In this document: positions 24,937 through 34,859 of the stretch, in pieces | How the letters are laid out: the number at the start of each line of letters is the position of its first letter | How positions within the stretch are numbered: the first letter of the stretch is position 1 | Source of the DNA: an uncultured Paludibaculum sp. | GTDB taxonomy: Bacteria > Acidobacteriota > Terriglobia > Bryobacterales > Bryobacteraceae | Length of the DNA stretch: 64,000 nt | Direction of reading: 5' to 3' | NCBI RefSeq assembly: GCF_963665245.1 | Contig: NZ_OY762269.1 | Coordinates: forward strand, 3,354,501-3,418,500 | Program-made: the position numbers and the translations under genes | The notes under the pieces: model-generated | What the model saw: only the letters and a program-made list of their open reading frames with translations | What the model was told of the DNA's origin: nothing | Databases searched by the model: none

Positions 24937-26139
24937 ATGAAGAAGATCTACATTGCCGCGTTTCACACGTCGAAGTTCGGGAAACTGATGGGGCGGACCG
25001 TGCCCCAGATCGTCTCGAGTGCTGTCACGGGAGCGTGCCACTCCATCGGCGTGGAGGCGGCGGCGTTGGATGTGGCCTCCATCGGGGCGGCCTGCAACTT
25101 CTCGTTGAACGAGCAGGGGCTGTTGGCCGGGCTGTTGGCGATGGTGCCGGGTCTGGAGAGCAAGCCGATGGAGGCGGTGGAGAACGCCTGCGCCTCGGGC
25201 GGACAGGCGGTGCTGTCGGTGATCCAGAAGCTGCTGCTGGGGCAGGGCGACACGGGCATCGCCGTGGGTTATGAGAAGATGCGCGACGCCGAGGGCAAGA
25301 TGGACGGCAAGCTCATCGGCAAGGTGCTGGGCTACTTCTCACATCCGGATGAGCGAGTGGGGAAGACGTTCGTGTTCCCGCACATCTTCGCCGAGGTGAT
25401 GCAGGCCTACATGACCGAGCACGGGGTGCCGGAAGAACACCTGGCCGAGATCGCCGTGCAGGAGTACGCCAACGCGAAGTACAACCCCTACGCGCAGATG
25501 AGCAAAGTGCAGATCACGCTGGCGCAGGCGATGGCGATCGAAGGAATCAACCGGTATGTCGTCGACGGGCTGCCGCTAAAGACCTACGACTGCTCGCAGA
25601 TCACCGATGGCTATGCGGCGCTGATTCTGGCCACCGAAGAAGGGCTGAAAAAGCTGGGCGTCGCGAAGGCCGACTGCGTCGAAATCGCGGGCTGGGGCCA
25701 GGCTACAGACCCCCTAAAGAAAGAAGGCCGGGACGTACTGCGGCCGGCCGGGGCGCGGCGCGCCATGAATGCTGCCTACGCGATGGCTGGCCTGACTCCG
25801 GCGGATGTGAATGTAGCCGAAGTCCACGATTGCTTCACAGTGATGGGGGCATTGGGGACCGAGGTGATTGGGAAGGCTGAAGAAGGCCAGGGCGCCCGCT
25901 ACTGGGTGGAAGGTTGCGCCCGGCCCGATGGCGCGTGTGGCATCAACACCTCGGGTGGGCTGATCGCGAAGGGCCATCCGATTGGAGCCACCGGCATCGC
26001 CATGATCGGCTGGAGCGCCTGGCAATTGCTGGGCAAAGTCCCCGCGGACTTGCAGGTGAAGCAGGCGCGAGCGGCCGCTACCTTCAACATCGGCGGCCCG
26101 ATCTGCGCGTCGGTCTGCACGGTATTGCGGGCCGCCTGA
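24937..26139 (+). CDS. Thiolase family protein (acetyl-CoA acetyltransferase / SCP-x type)
   Basis: The 400-residue protein has the active-site Cys in VENACASGG (about residue 85), His in VAEVHDCFTVMG (about 292) and GHPIGATG (about 345). The second catalytic Cys of classical thiolases (CxGGG near the C-terminus) is replaced here by FNIGGPICASVC, as in the SCP2-thiolase/lipid-transfer-like subfamily. It probably cleaves or condenses 3-ketoacyl-CoA. No separate DUF35 zinc-ribbon partner gene is adjacent. The preceding SDR gene may supply or use the same 3-ketoacyl thioester. Confidence 0.85.
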   Translation: MKKIYIAAFHTSKFGKLMGRTVPQIVSSAVTGACHSIGVEAAALDVASIGAACNFSLNEQGLLAGLLAMVPGLESKPMEAVENACASGGQAVLSVIQKLLLGQGDTGIAVGYEKMRDAEGKMDGKLIGKVLGYFSHPDERVGKTFVFPHIFAEVMQAYMTEHGVPEEHLAEIAVQEYANAKYNPYAQMSKVQITLAQAMAIEGINRYVVDGLPLKTYDCSQITDGYAALILATEEGLKKLGVAKADCVEIAGWGQATDPLKKEGRDVLRPAGARRAMNAAYAMAGLTPADVNVAEVHDCFTVMGALGTEVIGKAEEGQGARYWVEGCARPDGACGINTSGGLIAKGHPIGATGIAMIGWSAWQLLGKVPADLQVKQARAAATFNIGGPICASVCTVLRAA

Positions 26140-26153
26140 GACGGCCCGCGTTT
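26127..26153 (+). terminator. Probable terminator overlapping the thiolase stop
   Basis: An 8-bp perfect stem GCGGGCCG/CGGCCCGC with a 7-base loop that contains the TGA stop, then G and TTT. The U-run is short, so efficiency is uncertain. It sits between convergent genes. Confidence 0.5.
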
Positions 26154-26160
26154 CCATCCC

Positions 26161-29004
26161 TTAGAAGTTCAGCTTGAGACCGAACTGAATCAACCGCTGA
26201 TCGAGCGCGGACGTCCACGCCAGATTGGGCGCGGCCGTGATGTTGCCCAACAGGTCCACCGTCGCGTTGCTGTTGATGCCCGTGACGTTGGTGTGGTTGA
26301 AGATGTTGGTCGACTCGGCGAAGAACTCGGGTCTCCAGCGCTCGCCCACGGCGAAGATGCGCGAGTAGCGCAGGTTGAACTCGTAGGTATCGGGCGCGTT
26401 CAGCGTGTTGCGGCCAATGAAGAGAGGCCGCTGGTAGGTGCCCGCCGTCGAGGCGTCGCCGTTCAATGAGCGGTTGCTGCCGATATTAAACACCTCACCC
26501 TTCTGCATGGTCGCGGCCAGGGCCAGGCGATTGTTGTTGGCCAGGTAGTTCAACACGCTATTGCCGAGCTGCACAGTCGGTGTCCACAGCGCATTCGCGT
26601 TGAACGCATGTCTCCGGTCGGTGAGCGAGTTGCCTCGATCGCGGCGGCGGTTAGTGGGGTCGGAGAGCAGGAACGCGCCACTGTCGATGTTGTTCTGTTC
26701 GGGCGCGTCGTCGATGGCGTGCGACCAGGTGTAGGTGCCGAAGAACTCCAGCCCGCGAGTCAACCGGCGGTTGACCGTCAGGTTCAGGCCGTTATAGGTG
26801 GACTGGCCAACCGACTCGGCCGAGGTCACGTTGCCATAAGCGGAGTCAGGCCGGGCGCCGCCGAAGATCGGCCGTCCATCGGCCAGAGTCTGGCCGGTGA
26901 GACCGAGGTTGATGTTGCGCCAGATGGGCAGGCGGTTGCCGCGGGTGTAGAGATAGGTCGCCGTGATGCCCAGGTTCGACGTGATCTCGCGGCTCACGCT
27001 GACGTTGGCGTTGGCCGAGTAGAGCGTGGCGAAGTCCGGCGAGACCGTGGTGATGTCCTGCAGCGAGAGGGCGAAGCCGGCGGGCACGCCGCTGAAGACG
27101 TCGGGGAACGACGGGGCATAGCTGGTGCCGGGTCCGGTGCTGAGGTTGAAAAAGATCGGTGTGCCGTTATTCAGGATGGAACGGCGATAGGTGTCGGTCT
27201 GGAAGGGGTCGTAGAAAATGCCGCCGCTGGCGCGAACGACGGTCTTGCCCAGGCCCCAGGCCACGCCGAGGCGCGGCGCGAAGTTGTTCCGGTCCGTCCG
27301 GAACTTCTGCGACGAAGGGAACGGCGAACTGCTGTTGGCCGGTGGCGGAGAGTAGACGTCGTAGCGCAGGCCATAGGTCACGGTAATGTTGGCGCGCGGC
27401 TTCCAGGAGTCCTGCCCATAGACGCTGGTGAAGTTGGAGTTGTACGTGATGGACGGCTCACCCACCGTCTGCACGAAGGTCGTGTAGCCCTTCGGCGCGG
27501 TACCGGCTTTGGCGGCGAGATAGGCGGCGATGTTGGGGAAGGTGTAGTTGGCGCTGGTGCTGGATACCTGCGTATCGCGCAAGGCGCGGTAAGCGGCTCC
27601 GAACTTCAGGCCGTGGCTGCCGAGATTCAGGCTGAAGTTGTCTGAGAACTCGGGCGTGGTCTCTTCATAGTTGAACCCGACGTCCAGCGAGTTGCCGAAG
27701 CTGGCCACGCCGGGGATGGTGATGGCGGGTCCGGTGCCGGTGGCGGAGAAGCGGTTCTGCTGCTGCGTGCGGTAAGGGATCTGCAACCGGAACTCGTTCA
27801 CCATGCGCGGGGAAATGATGGAGATGAGCTGGGCTGCGCCGCCGTGCGAGCGGTCGACGAAGTTGTACGTACGATCGACCAGCACCAGGCCGCCGCCGTT
27901 GTTATACGGCGAGTCGTTGCGGTGGCCGTTGTAGCGCAGCGATAGGCGGTTAGACGAATTGATCTGGTAGTCAACCTTCCCCATGAAGAAGGTCACGTTC
28001 TGGTTGAACGGAATCGCGTCGGCATAGCTCGCCGGCAGCCCCAGGGCGGCGAGATCGGCCGGATTGGCCGAGACGGTGGAGGGCAGGTCGCGCTTCACCT
28101 TCTCGTAGGAACCGAAGAAGAAGAGCTTGTCGCGGATGATGCGGCCCCCGGCATCGGCGAAACCCGCGTCGACGTTCACATCCGGCGTGGGGCGGTTGTA
28201 GGCCAGCAGGGCCGGACGGGCGCTGAACGCCGTACGGCGGAAGATATAGCCCGCTTCGCCGTGGAGATCGTTGGCGCCCGACTTGGTGATGGTGTTGAAG
28301 ACGGTGCCGACCGTGTTGCCAAACTCCGGTGCGAAGCCGTTGGACACCTGTTGGATCTCTTGGACCCAGGTGTCGGAGATAGGCATCAGGCGGATACCGG
28401 CTCGGTCGCTCTGCACGTTGTTGCTGCCGTCGAGCTGGTAGTTGATGCGCCCGTTGAAACCGTTGGCGTTCACCTTTCGAGGAACGCCAAACTCCGTATT
28501 GCCGCGGCCTGAGACGTTCGGCTGCTGCAGGATGAAGTTATAGGGGTTGCGCGAGACGAGCGGCAGGTTGGTGATGGCGTTCGAGCTGAGCGTGCTGCCC
28601 TGGTCCGTGCGGCTGGGATCGACCACCGGAGCCGCGGCCGAGACAATCACCTCCGCGGTGACGCCTTTAACCGCGAGAGCAATGTCGGCGGTGATGGTGG
28701 CTCCAGCGTTGACCTCGATGCCGGTCCGCTTGACAGTGGAGAATCCCGATGATTCCACGGTGATCTCATAGAGGCCGAGCGGCAGGATGTTGAAACGGTA
28801 GAGGCCGCTGCTGGTAGTCGTGGCGGACTGGCGGAAGCCGGTTCCCGTGTTGACGGCCTGGACGGTGGCGTTGGGGACCACGGCGCCGGCGGGGTCAGTC
28901 ACGGTGCCCACAATCTGGCCGTTCATGGCAGCCGCCTGCCCGAAAGCGGAAGACGCGCCCAAAACCAGGAATACAGAGAGAGCGAGCCATTGAAGCATCT
29001 TCAT
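26161..29004 (-). CDS. Oar-like TonB-dependent outer-membrane receptor
   Basis: The 947-residue protein has a signal peptide (MKMLQWLALSVFLVLGASSAFG) and a carboxypeptidase-regulatory-like beta-sandwich at about 28-115 (GQIVGTVTDPAGAVVPNATVQAVNTGTG). A plug domain follows (LPLVSRNPYNF, YQLDGSNN), then a long beta-barrel ending in the outer-membrane signature LIQFGLKLNF. This is the large CarboxypepD_reg/TonB receptor type that is greatly expanded in Acidobacteria and thought to take up sugars or oligomers. No SusD partner is present. Its start lies 263 bases from the divergent efflux adaptor gene. Confidence 0.93.
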   Translation of the reverse strand: MKMLQWLALSVFLVLGASSAFGQAAAMNGQIVGTVTDPAGAVVPNATVQAVNTGTGFRQSATTTSSGLYRFNILPLGLYEITVESSGFSTVKRTGIEVNAGATITADIALAVKGVTAEVIVSAAAPVVDPSRTDQGSTLSSNAITNLPLVSRNPYNFILQQPNVSGRGNTEFGVPRKVNANGFNGRINYQLDGSNNVQSDRAGIRLMPISDTWVQEIQQVSNGFAPEFGNTVGTVFNTITKSGANDLHGEAGYIFRRTAFSARPALLAYNRPTPDVNVDAGFADAGGRIIRDKLFFFGSYEKVKRDLPSTVSANPADLAALGLPASYADAIPFNQNVTFFMGKVDYQINSSNRLSLRYNGHRNDSPYNNGGGLVLVDRTYNFVDRSHGGAAQLISIISPRMVNEFRLQIPYRTQQQNRFSATGTGPAITIPGVASFGNSLDVGFNYEETTPEFSDNFSLNLGSHGLKFGAAYRALRDTQVSSTSANYTFPNIAAYLAAKAGTAPKGYTTFVQTVGEPSITYNSNFTSVYGQDSWKPRANITVTYGLRYDVYSPPPANSSSPFPSSQKFRTDRNNFAPRLGVAWGLGKTVVRASGGIFYDPFQTDTYRRSILNNGTPIFFNLSTGPGTSYAPSFPDVFSGVPAGFALSLQDITTVSPDFATLYSANANVSVSREITSNLGITATYLYTRGNRLPIWRNINLGLTGQTLADGRPIFGGARPDSAYGNVTSAESVGQSTYNGLNLTVNRRLTRGLEFFGTYTWSHAIDDAPEQNNIDSGAFLLSDPTNRRRDRGNSLTDRRHAFNANALWTPTVQLGNSVLNYLANNNRLALAATMQKGEVFNIGSNRSLNGDASTAGTYQRPLFIGRNTLNAPDTYEFNLRYSRIFAVGERWRPEFFAESTNIFNHTNVTGINSNATVDLLGNITAAPNLAWTSALDQRLIQFGLKLNF

Positions 29005-29267
29005 GACTGATAGATGACGATGCAGCGACGGAGGTTTCCACTATTCCTATGGGGATTATGTAAATTGCCCGGGGGGAGGTTGACACGCCGTCCGTCGCGA
29101 TGCCTGATAAATTAGATAGCTAGCTGAAGGGATAGACCCGGTGCACACTCTGGGCAGCGTGTGAAACGGGTTGGAGAGACGTCAACCGAATTGGATCGCC
29201 TAACCGCCGCCAAGTCGCGCACCAGCAACGTCCAGCTTCTGCCGTAGACACTTTGAAAGGCATTTCG

Positions 29268-30470
29268 ATGCAACCGAAACGAACGGCGTGCGGCCCCGGG
29301 GCCGGATTTTCCTTGATTTTGGGGTTGGGGGCAATGGCGCTGGGCGGCTGTGCGGCCAAGAGCGCGGTGGCGACCGAGGGGACGCCCGCGGCTCCGGTGC
29401 GCGTCGCTTCGGCGGTGGTCCAGAGCATGCCGGTGGAGTTGCGCACGATTGGTAGCGTGGAGGCGTTCAGCACCATCACGGTGAAGTCGCAGGTGGGGGG
29501 AACTCTGAACAAGGTTCACTTCGCCGAGGGCGATGCCGTCAGGGCCGGGCAGTTGCTGTTCCAGATTGACCCTCGGCCGTTTGAGCAGGCGGCGCTGCAG
29601 GCGGAAGCGAGCCTGGCGCGCGACCGGGCCCTGCTGAGGCAGACTGAGGCGACCCTGGCCAAGGATCAGGCGCAGTTGAAGTATTACGACACGCAAGCGC
29701 GCCGGTACGCGGAATTGGCCAAGGAGGGTGTCTTCTCGAAAGAACAAACCGACCAGGCCCAGACGGAAGCGGCCGCTCGCCGGGAAGCTGTACGAGCGGA
29801 CCAGGCGACCCTGGAGAGCATCAGTGCGACCTTGCGGGCCGATCAGGCGGCGCTGGACCGGGCCAAGCTGGACCTCGCCTATTGCGAGATCCGGTCTCCG
29901 ATCGACGGGCGGACGGGCAGCATTCTCGTGAAGCAGGGCAATCTCGTGAAGGCCACCGATGTCGAGTTGGTGACGATCCGGCAGATCCAGCCGGTGTATG
30001 TATCGTTCGCCCTGGCCGAGAAGCATGTGAGCAACGTGCGGTCGAAGATGGCGGGTGGGCAGTTGCTGGTGAGGGCAGCCGAGCAGGGCACCACGGATAC
30101 GCCGGCGGAGGGCGCGCTCGCGTTTATTGAGAATACGGTGGACGAGTCGACCGGCACCCTGCGGATGAAAGCGAAGTTCACCAACGCGACCGCGAAGTTC
30201 TGGCCGGGTCAGATTCTGGATGTCACCTTGCGGCTGAACGAGCAGCCCAACGCGATTGTCGTGCCGTCGAAGTGCCTGCAAACAGGCCAGGCCGGCGACT
30301 TCGTGTATGTCGTGAAGAGCGACAGCACCGTGGAGATGCGTGTGGTGAAAGTGGGGGCGCGCAGCGGCGACGCCGTGGCGCTGGAAAGTGGAGTAACCGC
30401 GGGTGAGCGTGTGGTGACGGAAGGGCAGCTGCGGCTGACGACGGGTTCGAAAGTGAGGCTGCTGTCATGA
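29268..30470 (+). CDS. RND efflux periplasmic adaptor lipoprotein
   Basis: This is the membrane-fusion subunit of a tripartite RND pump. The 400-residue protein has a lipoprotein signal (LGAMALGGC). A barrel-sandwich lipoyl half-motif follows (TITVKSQVGGTLNKVHFAEGDAV), then an alpha-hairpin of about 110 residues (ASLARDRALLRQTEATLAKDQ...), the second half-motif (CEIRSPIDGRTGSILVKQGN) and beta-barrel/MP domains. The start at 29268 has GAAAGG upstream; a TTG at 29253 is also open. The stop overlaps the pump gene start by 4 bases, so translation is coupled. Confidence 0.93.
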   Translation: MQPKRTACGPGAGFSLILGLGAMALGGCAAKSAVATEGTPAAPVRVASAVVQSMPVELRTIGSVEAFSTITVKSQVGGTLNKVHFAEGDAVRAGQLLFQIDPRPFEQAALQAEASLARDRALLRQTEATLAKDQAQLKYYDTQARRYAELAKEGVFSKEQTDQAQTEAAARREAVRADQATLESISATLRADQAALDRAKLDLAYCEIRSPIDGRTGSILVKQGNLVKATDVELVTIRQIQPVYVSFALAEKHVSNVRSKMAGGQLLVRAAEQGTTDTPAEGALAFIENTVDESTGTLRMKAKFTNATAKFWPGQILDVTLRLNEQPNAIVVPSKCLQTGQAGDFVYVVKSDSTVEMRVVKVGARSGDAVALESGVTAGERVVTEGQLRLTTGSKVRLLS

Positions 30471-33400
30471 ACTTCTCAGAGATTTTCATCCGCCGGCCCG
30501 TGGCGACAACGCTGCTGATGCTGGCGATCGCGCTGTTTGGTTCCGTGGCCTACCGCTGGCTGCCGGTGAGCGATCTGCCGAACGTCGACTTTCCCACTCT
30601 GATGGTGAACGCGAGCCTGCCCGGTGCGAATCCGGAGACCATGGCCTCGGCCGTGGCGACTCCGCTGGAGCGGCAGTTCTCCACGATCGCCGGTCTCGAC
30701 TCGATGACCTCGTCGAACTCGCTGGGCGCAACGAGCGTGACACTGCAGTTCGACTTGAGCCGCGATCTGGATGGTGCGGCGCAGGATGTGCAGGCGGCGA
30801 TCTCACAGGCGGCTCCGCTGCTGCCGGCTGGCATGCCGACACCGCCGACGTTCCGCAAGGTGAATCCGGCCGATCAGCCGGTGATCTACCTCGCACTGAG
30901 CTCGCCCACCATGCCGCTCTACGACATGAACGAGTTCGCCGACACGGTGATGGCACAACGCATCTCGATGGTGAGCGGTGTGGCTCAAGTGCAGGTGTTC
31001 GGCTCGCAGAAGTACGCCGTGCGGGTGCAGGTGAGCCCACGCGAGATGAATGCGCGGGGCATCGGGATCGACGAAGTGGAAGCGGCGATCCGGAAGCACA
31101 ACGTGAATCTGCCCACCGGCACGCTCTATGGGCCTGACCGGATGCTGACGGTCCAGGCAACCGGCCAGTTGACGTCGGCGGAGGCATATAAATCGCTGGT
31201 CGTGGCGTATAAGAACGGCGCTCCGGTGCGGCTGGACGAGCTGGCGCGGGTCTTCGACAGTGTGGAAGAGGACAAGATCGCGTCGTGGTTCAACACGCAC
31301 GAAAAGAGCAACCGGGCGATTGTACTCGCGGTGCAGCGGCAGCCGGGCACCAACGCGATGGAGGTGGCGAATTCGGTCCGCGAACTGTTGACCTCGTTCC
31401 GGTCGCAATTGCCGCCGGCGGCGACGCTGGACGTCCTGTACGACCGGTCGGATTCGATTCGCGAGTCGTTCGTGGACATTCAGTTCACGATGGCGCTGAC
31501 GTTGGCGCTGGTCGTGATGGTGATCTTCCTGTTCCTGCGCAAGCTGTCGGCCACCGTGATCCCGAGCCTGGCGCTGCCGTTCTCGCTGATTGGCACGTTT
31601 TCCGTGATGTATCTGTGCGGCTACAGCCTGGACAACCTTTCGTTGATGGCGTTGATCCTGGCGATTGGCTTCGTCGTCGACGATGCCATCGTCATGCTGG
31701 AGAACATCGTCCGCCACATGGAAAACGGCGAGAGTCCGATGGATGCGGCGCTGAAGGGCTCGCGCGAAGTGGGCTTCACGATTGTATCGATGACCATTTC
31801 GCTGGCGGCGGTGTTCATCCCGCTGTTGTTCATGGGCGGCATCCTGGGCCGGCTCTTCCGCGAGTTCTCGGTGACGATCGTCGTGGCCATCCTGATCTCC
31901 GGTGTCGTGTCGGTGACGCTGACGCCGATGCTGTGCAGCCGGTTCCTGCGGCCGCACGGGCGGGGGGAAGAGGGCCGGTTCTATCAGGCCACGGAGCGCT
32001 TCTTCGATGGGATGCTCCACCTCTACGACGTGACGCTGCAGTGGACCCTGCGTCGCCGCGCCATTACCTTGGCCTTCTCGTTCGTGATTCTCATCGCCAC
32101 CGGCTGGCTGTTTGTACAGGTGCCGAAGGGCTTCATCCCGAGCGAAGACACCAGCCAGATTCTGGCGATCACCGAGGCCGTGCAGGGTGCATCCCATCTG
32201 GACATGATGGAAACGCAGAAGAAGCTGGCGGAGATTGTGCGGAACGACCCCAACGTGGATTCGTTCATGTCGAGTGTGGGCGGCGGCAGCGCCGGGGTCA
32301 GCCTGGGCGGGCCGAACTTTGGACGCATGTTCATGCACCTGAAGCCGCGGCATGAGCGCGCGATGGGCGTCGATGAGCTGATGGGTTCGTTCCGGCAGCG
32401 ATTGAACGGGATGACGGGGATGCGTGTGTTTTTGCAGAACCCGCCGTCCATCCGCGTGGGCGGCACGCTCACCAAGAGTCTCTACCAGTTCACGCTGCTT
32501 GGGACGAACATTGACGAGTTGTACAAGAGCAGCCAGGCGTTTGAGAAGGAAGTGGCCAAGTTGCCGGCGTTGATGGACGTCACCAGCGATCTGCAGATCC
32601 GGAGTCCGCAGATGACGGTGAAGATCGAACGAGACCGTGCGGCGAAGTTCGATGTGAGTCCGGAACAGATTGAGAATGCACTGTTTGACGCGTATGGGCC
32701 GCGCTGGATCTCGACGATCTATGCGCCAAACAACCAGTACCGGGTGCTGATGGAGGTGGACCGGGCCTATCAGGCCGATCCGTCGTTCATGTCGCGGCTG
32801 TATGTGAAGTCGGGCAAGGGCGAGTTGGTGCCGCTGGATTCACTCGCCCGGCTGGAGCCGAGCGCTGGCCCGCAGTCGATCAACCACTATGGGCAGTTGC
32901 CGGCGGTGACCGTGTCGTTCAACCTGCGGCCCGGGGTGTCGCTGGGCAGCGCCGTGGACCAGATTGACGAGCTGTCGAAAACACATTTGCCGGCGACGAT
33001 CACGACGATCTTCCAGGGCACGGCGCAGGCGTTCCAGAAATCGATGAAGAATCTGGGCATCCTGCTGCTGCTCGCCGTGGTGGTGGTCTACATCGTGCTG
33101 GGCGTGCTGTATGAGAGCTTCATTCACCCTCTGACGATTCTGTCGGGGCTGCCGTCGGCCGGCTTTGGCGCGCTGCTGACTCTTTGGCTCTTCAAGTTGG
33201 ATTTGAACATTTACTCGTATGTGGGATTGATTCTGCTGATTGGCATCGTGAAAAAGAACGCCATTATGCAGATCGACTTCGCGCTCGAGGCCGAGCGGCA
33301 TCACGGGAAGGCTCCGCTGGAAGCGATCTACGAGGGGTGTCTGGTGCGGTTCCGTCCGATCATGATGACCACCATGGCGGCCTTGCTGGGCGCTTTGCCG

Positions 33401-33598
33401 ATTGCGTTTGGTTACGGAGCAGGCGGAGAAGCCCGGCAGCCTTTGGGCTTGTGCGTCGTGGGCGGCCTATTGTTCTCCCAGGTCGTGACGCTGTATCTGA
33501 CGCCGGTGGTGTACACCTATCTGGCAGCATTGCAGACGCGGTTCCAACGGCGAGGCGTGGTGACGACAGGAAGTCTGGCAGGCGTGGCGACGGACTGA
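30467..33598 (+). CDS. RND multidrug efflux permease (HAE1/MdtB-type)
   Basis: The 1043-residue inner-membrane proton-driven pump has twelve transmembrane segments and two large periplasmic loops. N-terminal MNFSEIFIRRPVATTLLMLAIALFG and VDFPTLMV are typical. The proton-relay acidic pair is in ILAIGFVVDDAIVMLEN (TM4) and the Lys in GIVKKNAIMQIDF (TM10). FxGxxP-type and PxxRPIMMT segments are present. Length is normal. No outer-membrane TolC-type gene follows, so the channel must be encoded elsewhere. Confidence 0.95.
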   Translation: MNFSEIFIRRPVATTLLMLAIALFGSVAYRWLPVSDLPNVDFPTLMVNASLPGANPETMASAVATPLERQFSTIAGLDSMTSSNSLGATSVTLQFDLSRDLDGAAQDVQAAISQAAPLLPAGMPTPPTFRKVNPADQPVIYLALSSPTMPLYDMNEFADTVMAQRISMVSGVAQVQVFGSQKYAVRVQVSPREMNARGIGIDEVEAAIRKHNVNLPTGTLYGPDRMLTVQATGQLTSAEAYKSLVVAYKNGAPVRLDELARVFDSVEEDKIASWFNTHEKSNRAIVLAVQRQPGTNAMEVANSVRELLTSFRSQLPPAATLDVLYDRSDSIRESFVDIQFTMALTLALVVMVIFLFLRKLSATVIPSLALPFSLIGTFSVMYLCGYSLDNLSLMALILAIGFVVDDAIVMLENIVRHMENGESPMDAALKGSREVGFTIVSMTISLAAVFIPLLFMGGILGRLFREFSVTIVVAILISGVVSVTLTPMLCSRFLRPHGRGEEGRFYQATERFFDGMLHLYDVTLQWTLRRRAITLAFSFVILIATGWLFVQVPKGFIPSEDTSQILAITEAVQGASHLDMMETQKKLAEIVRNDPNVDSFMSSVGGGSAGVSLGGPNFGRMFMHLKPRHERAMGVDELMGSFRQRLNGMTGMRVFLQNPPSIRVGGTLTKSLYQFTLLGTNIDELYKSSQAFEKEVAKLPALMDVTSDLQIRSPQMTVKIERDRAAKFDVSPEQIENALFDAYGPRWISTIYAPNNQYRVLMEVDRAYQADPSFMSRLYVKSGKGELVPLDSLARLEPSAGPQSINHYGQLPAVTVSFNLRPGVSLGSAVDQIDELSKTHLPATITTIFQGTAQAFQKSMKNLGILLLLAVVVVYIVLGVLYESFIHPLTILSGLPSAGFGALLTLWLFKLDLNIYSYVGLILLIGIVKKNAIMQIDFALEAERHHGKAPLEAIYEGCLVRFRPIMMTTMAALLGALPIAFGYGAGGEARQPLGLCVVGGLLFSQVVTLYLTPVVYTYLAALQTRFQRRGVVTTGSLAGVATD

Positions 33599-33599
33599 C

Positions 33600-34121
33600 T
33601 TAAATGTCGCCGTTGTAGCTGAGGTCCTGGGGCCGTAGGTCCGTCAGCAGGTTCCATTGGCGGGCTTCACTGGAACGGGCTTCCCGGATCCACTGACGCT
33701 CTCCAGGCGGGAGCTTGCGGCAGAGCGTGTCCTCTTTGTCCAGGCGGTATTCGAAGAGATCCTCTTCGATGGCGGAGAGCTTGAGCAGGATCTCGGTGTT
33801 ACCGTAGGTGGACGCGCCCACGCGCAGGGCGATGCTGACGATGAACCCCAGGCGGTTCTGGGCCTGGCGCTGGCGGGCTTCCTTCTTGATCCAATCCCAG
33901 TCGAGCTCGTTGTATCGCAGGATGAGCCAGGGCAGGGCTTCGACGACGCGGTCGTCCAGATTTTCACAGGACAGGGCGGCGATGAGGACCACGGCGGGGT
34001 CGTGCTCGAACTCGGCCTCCATCTCGGTGAACAGGTTCACGAAGCCTGGATAGCCGAGAGCGCCGAGGGAATCCCGGAGGACCCTTGACCGGGCCAGATC
34101 CTTCTTGGTCGCACGAAGCAC
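33600..34121 (-). CDS. Hypothetical alpha-helical protein
   Basis: The family is not recognised. The 173-residue protein is rich in helices (GFVNLFTEMEAEFEHDPAVVL, VVEALPWLILRYNELDWDWIKKEARQRQAQNRLGF) and may be a HEAT-like fold. It has no signal peptide, membrane segment or cysteine cluster. It ends one base after the pump gene and is convergent with it; its start is divergent from modB across 60 bases. Confidence 0.6.
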   Translation of the reverse strand: MLRATKKDLARSRVLRDSLGALGYPGFVNLFTEMEAEFEHDPAVVLIAALSCENLDDRVVEALPWLILRYNELDWDWIKKEARQRQAQNRLGFIVSIALRVGASTYGNTEILLKLSAIEEDLFEYRLDKEDTLCRKLPPGERQWIREARSSEARQWNLLTDLRPQDLSYNGDI

Positions 34122-34163
34122 TCCTCAACAATGTACAACGAGTGACGGGGTGCGCCGCAGTCC

Positions 34164-34169
34164 TATAAT
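34164..34169 (+). promoter_or_regulatory. Probable -10 element for the modB operon
   Basis: A perfect TATAAT lies 12 bases before the ATG at 34182. The expected -35 position (34141-34146) reads AGTGAC, a weak match. If used, transcription starts about six bases before the ATG, giving a nearly leaderless mRNA; no Shine-Dalgarno sequence is present. Confidence 0.5.
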
Positions 34170-34181
34170 GAAAAATCCCGC

Positions 34182-34859
34182 ATGGCAATCGATTGGTTCC
34201 CTCTGTGGCTTAGCTTGCGCGTCGCCGCGCTGTCCACGATTGTCGCCCTCCTGGCCGGATTGTGGCTGGGCTGGCTGCAAACCACCAAGAAATATCGGGG
34301 TAAGGACTTTCTCGACGCCATCGTGACGCTGCCTTTGGTGCTGCCGCCGACGGTGCTGGGCTACTACCTGTTGATCGTGCTCGGCCGGCAGAGCGCGCTG
34401 GGGCGGTTGTACGAATGGATCTTCGGGCAGTCTCTGGTGTTCACCTGGCAGGCGGCCGTGGTGGCGGCCCTGCTGCATTCGGCGCCCCTGCTGATTAAGT
34501 TTTCCACAGCCGCGCTGGAGAGTGTGCCGCGGCGGTATGGGAAGGCCGCGCGGTCGTTGGGGGCTACGGAGTGGATGGTGTTCTGGCGGGTGTCGCTGCC
34601 GCTGGCCTGGAACCAGATTCTGGCGGCCACGGCGCTGGCCTTTGCCCGGTCGCTGGGCGACTTCGGCATCACGATGATGGTGGCGGGGAATATCCCAGGC
34701 AGGACGCAGACCATTTCGGTGGCGATCTATGACGCCGTGGAAGGCGGACGCGGCGATGTGGCGCGGGTGCTTGTGCTGGTGATTTCGGCCGTGGCCCTGG
34801 TCAGCCTGACACTGGCGAACCGCCTGGGCCGGGTGTCCGTGGGGAAGGCGGCGCATTGA
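34182..34859 (+). CDS. modB: Molybdate ABC transporter permease
   Basis: The 225-residue inner-membrane permease of a molybdate/tungstate importer has five to six transmembrane helices. The EAA cytoplasmic loop that docks to the ATPase is seen as ESVPRRYGKAARSLGATEWMVFWRVSLPLAW (about 113-143). ARSLGDFGITMMVAGNIPGRTQT matches ModB closely. The stop overlaps the TTG start of modC. No modA (binding protein) gene is in the window. Confidence 0.92.
   Translation: MAIDWFPLWLSLRVAALSTIVALLAGLWLGWLQTTKKYRGKDFLDAIVTLPLVLPPTVLGYYLLIVLGRQSALGRLYEWIFGQSLVFTWQAAVVAALLHSAPLLIKFSTAALESVPRRYGKAARSLGATEWMVFWRVSLPLAWNQILAATALAFARSLGDFGITMMVAGNIPGRTQTISVAIYDAVEGGRGDVARVLVLVISAVALVSLTLANRLGRVSVGKAAH

Noticed and set aside
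26608..27645. A 345-codon plus-strand frame inside the TonB receptor gene
   Set aside because: Its product is Gly/Val/Arg-rich with no recognisable motif, and the opposite strand is a well-defined beta-barrel receptor.
29080..29110. TTGACA followed by TGATAA upstream of the RND adaptor gene
   Set aside because: Spacing of 19 bases and a leader of about 150 bases make it a poor promoter candidate.
30803..32353. A 516-codon minus-strand frame over the RND pump gene
   Set aside because: His/Arg/Gln-rich composition typical of an antisense shadow; the pump motifs are intact on the plus strand.
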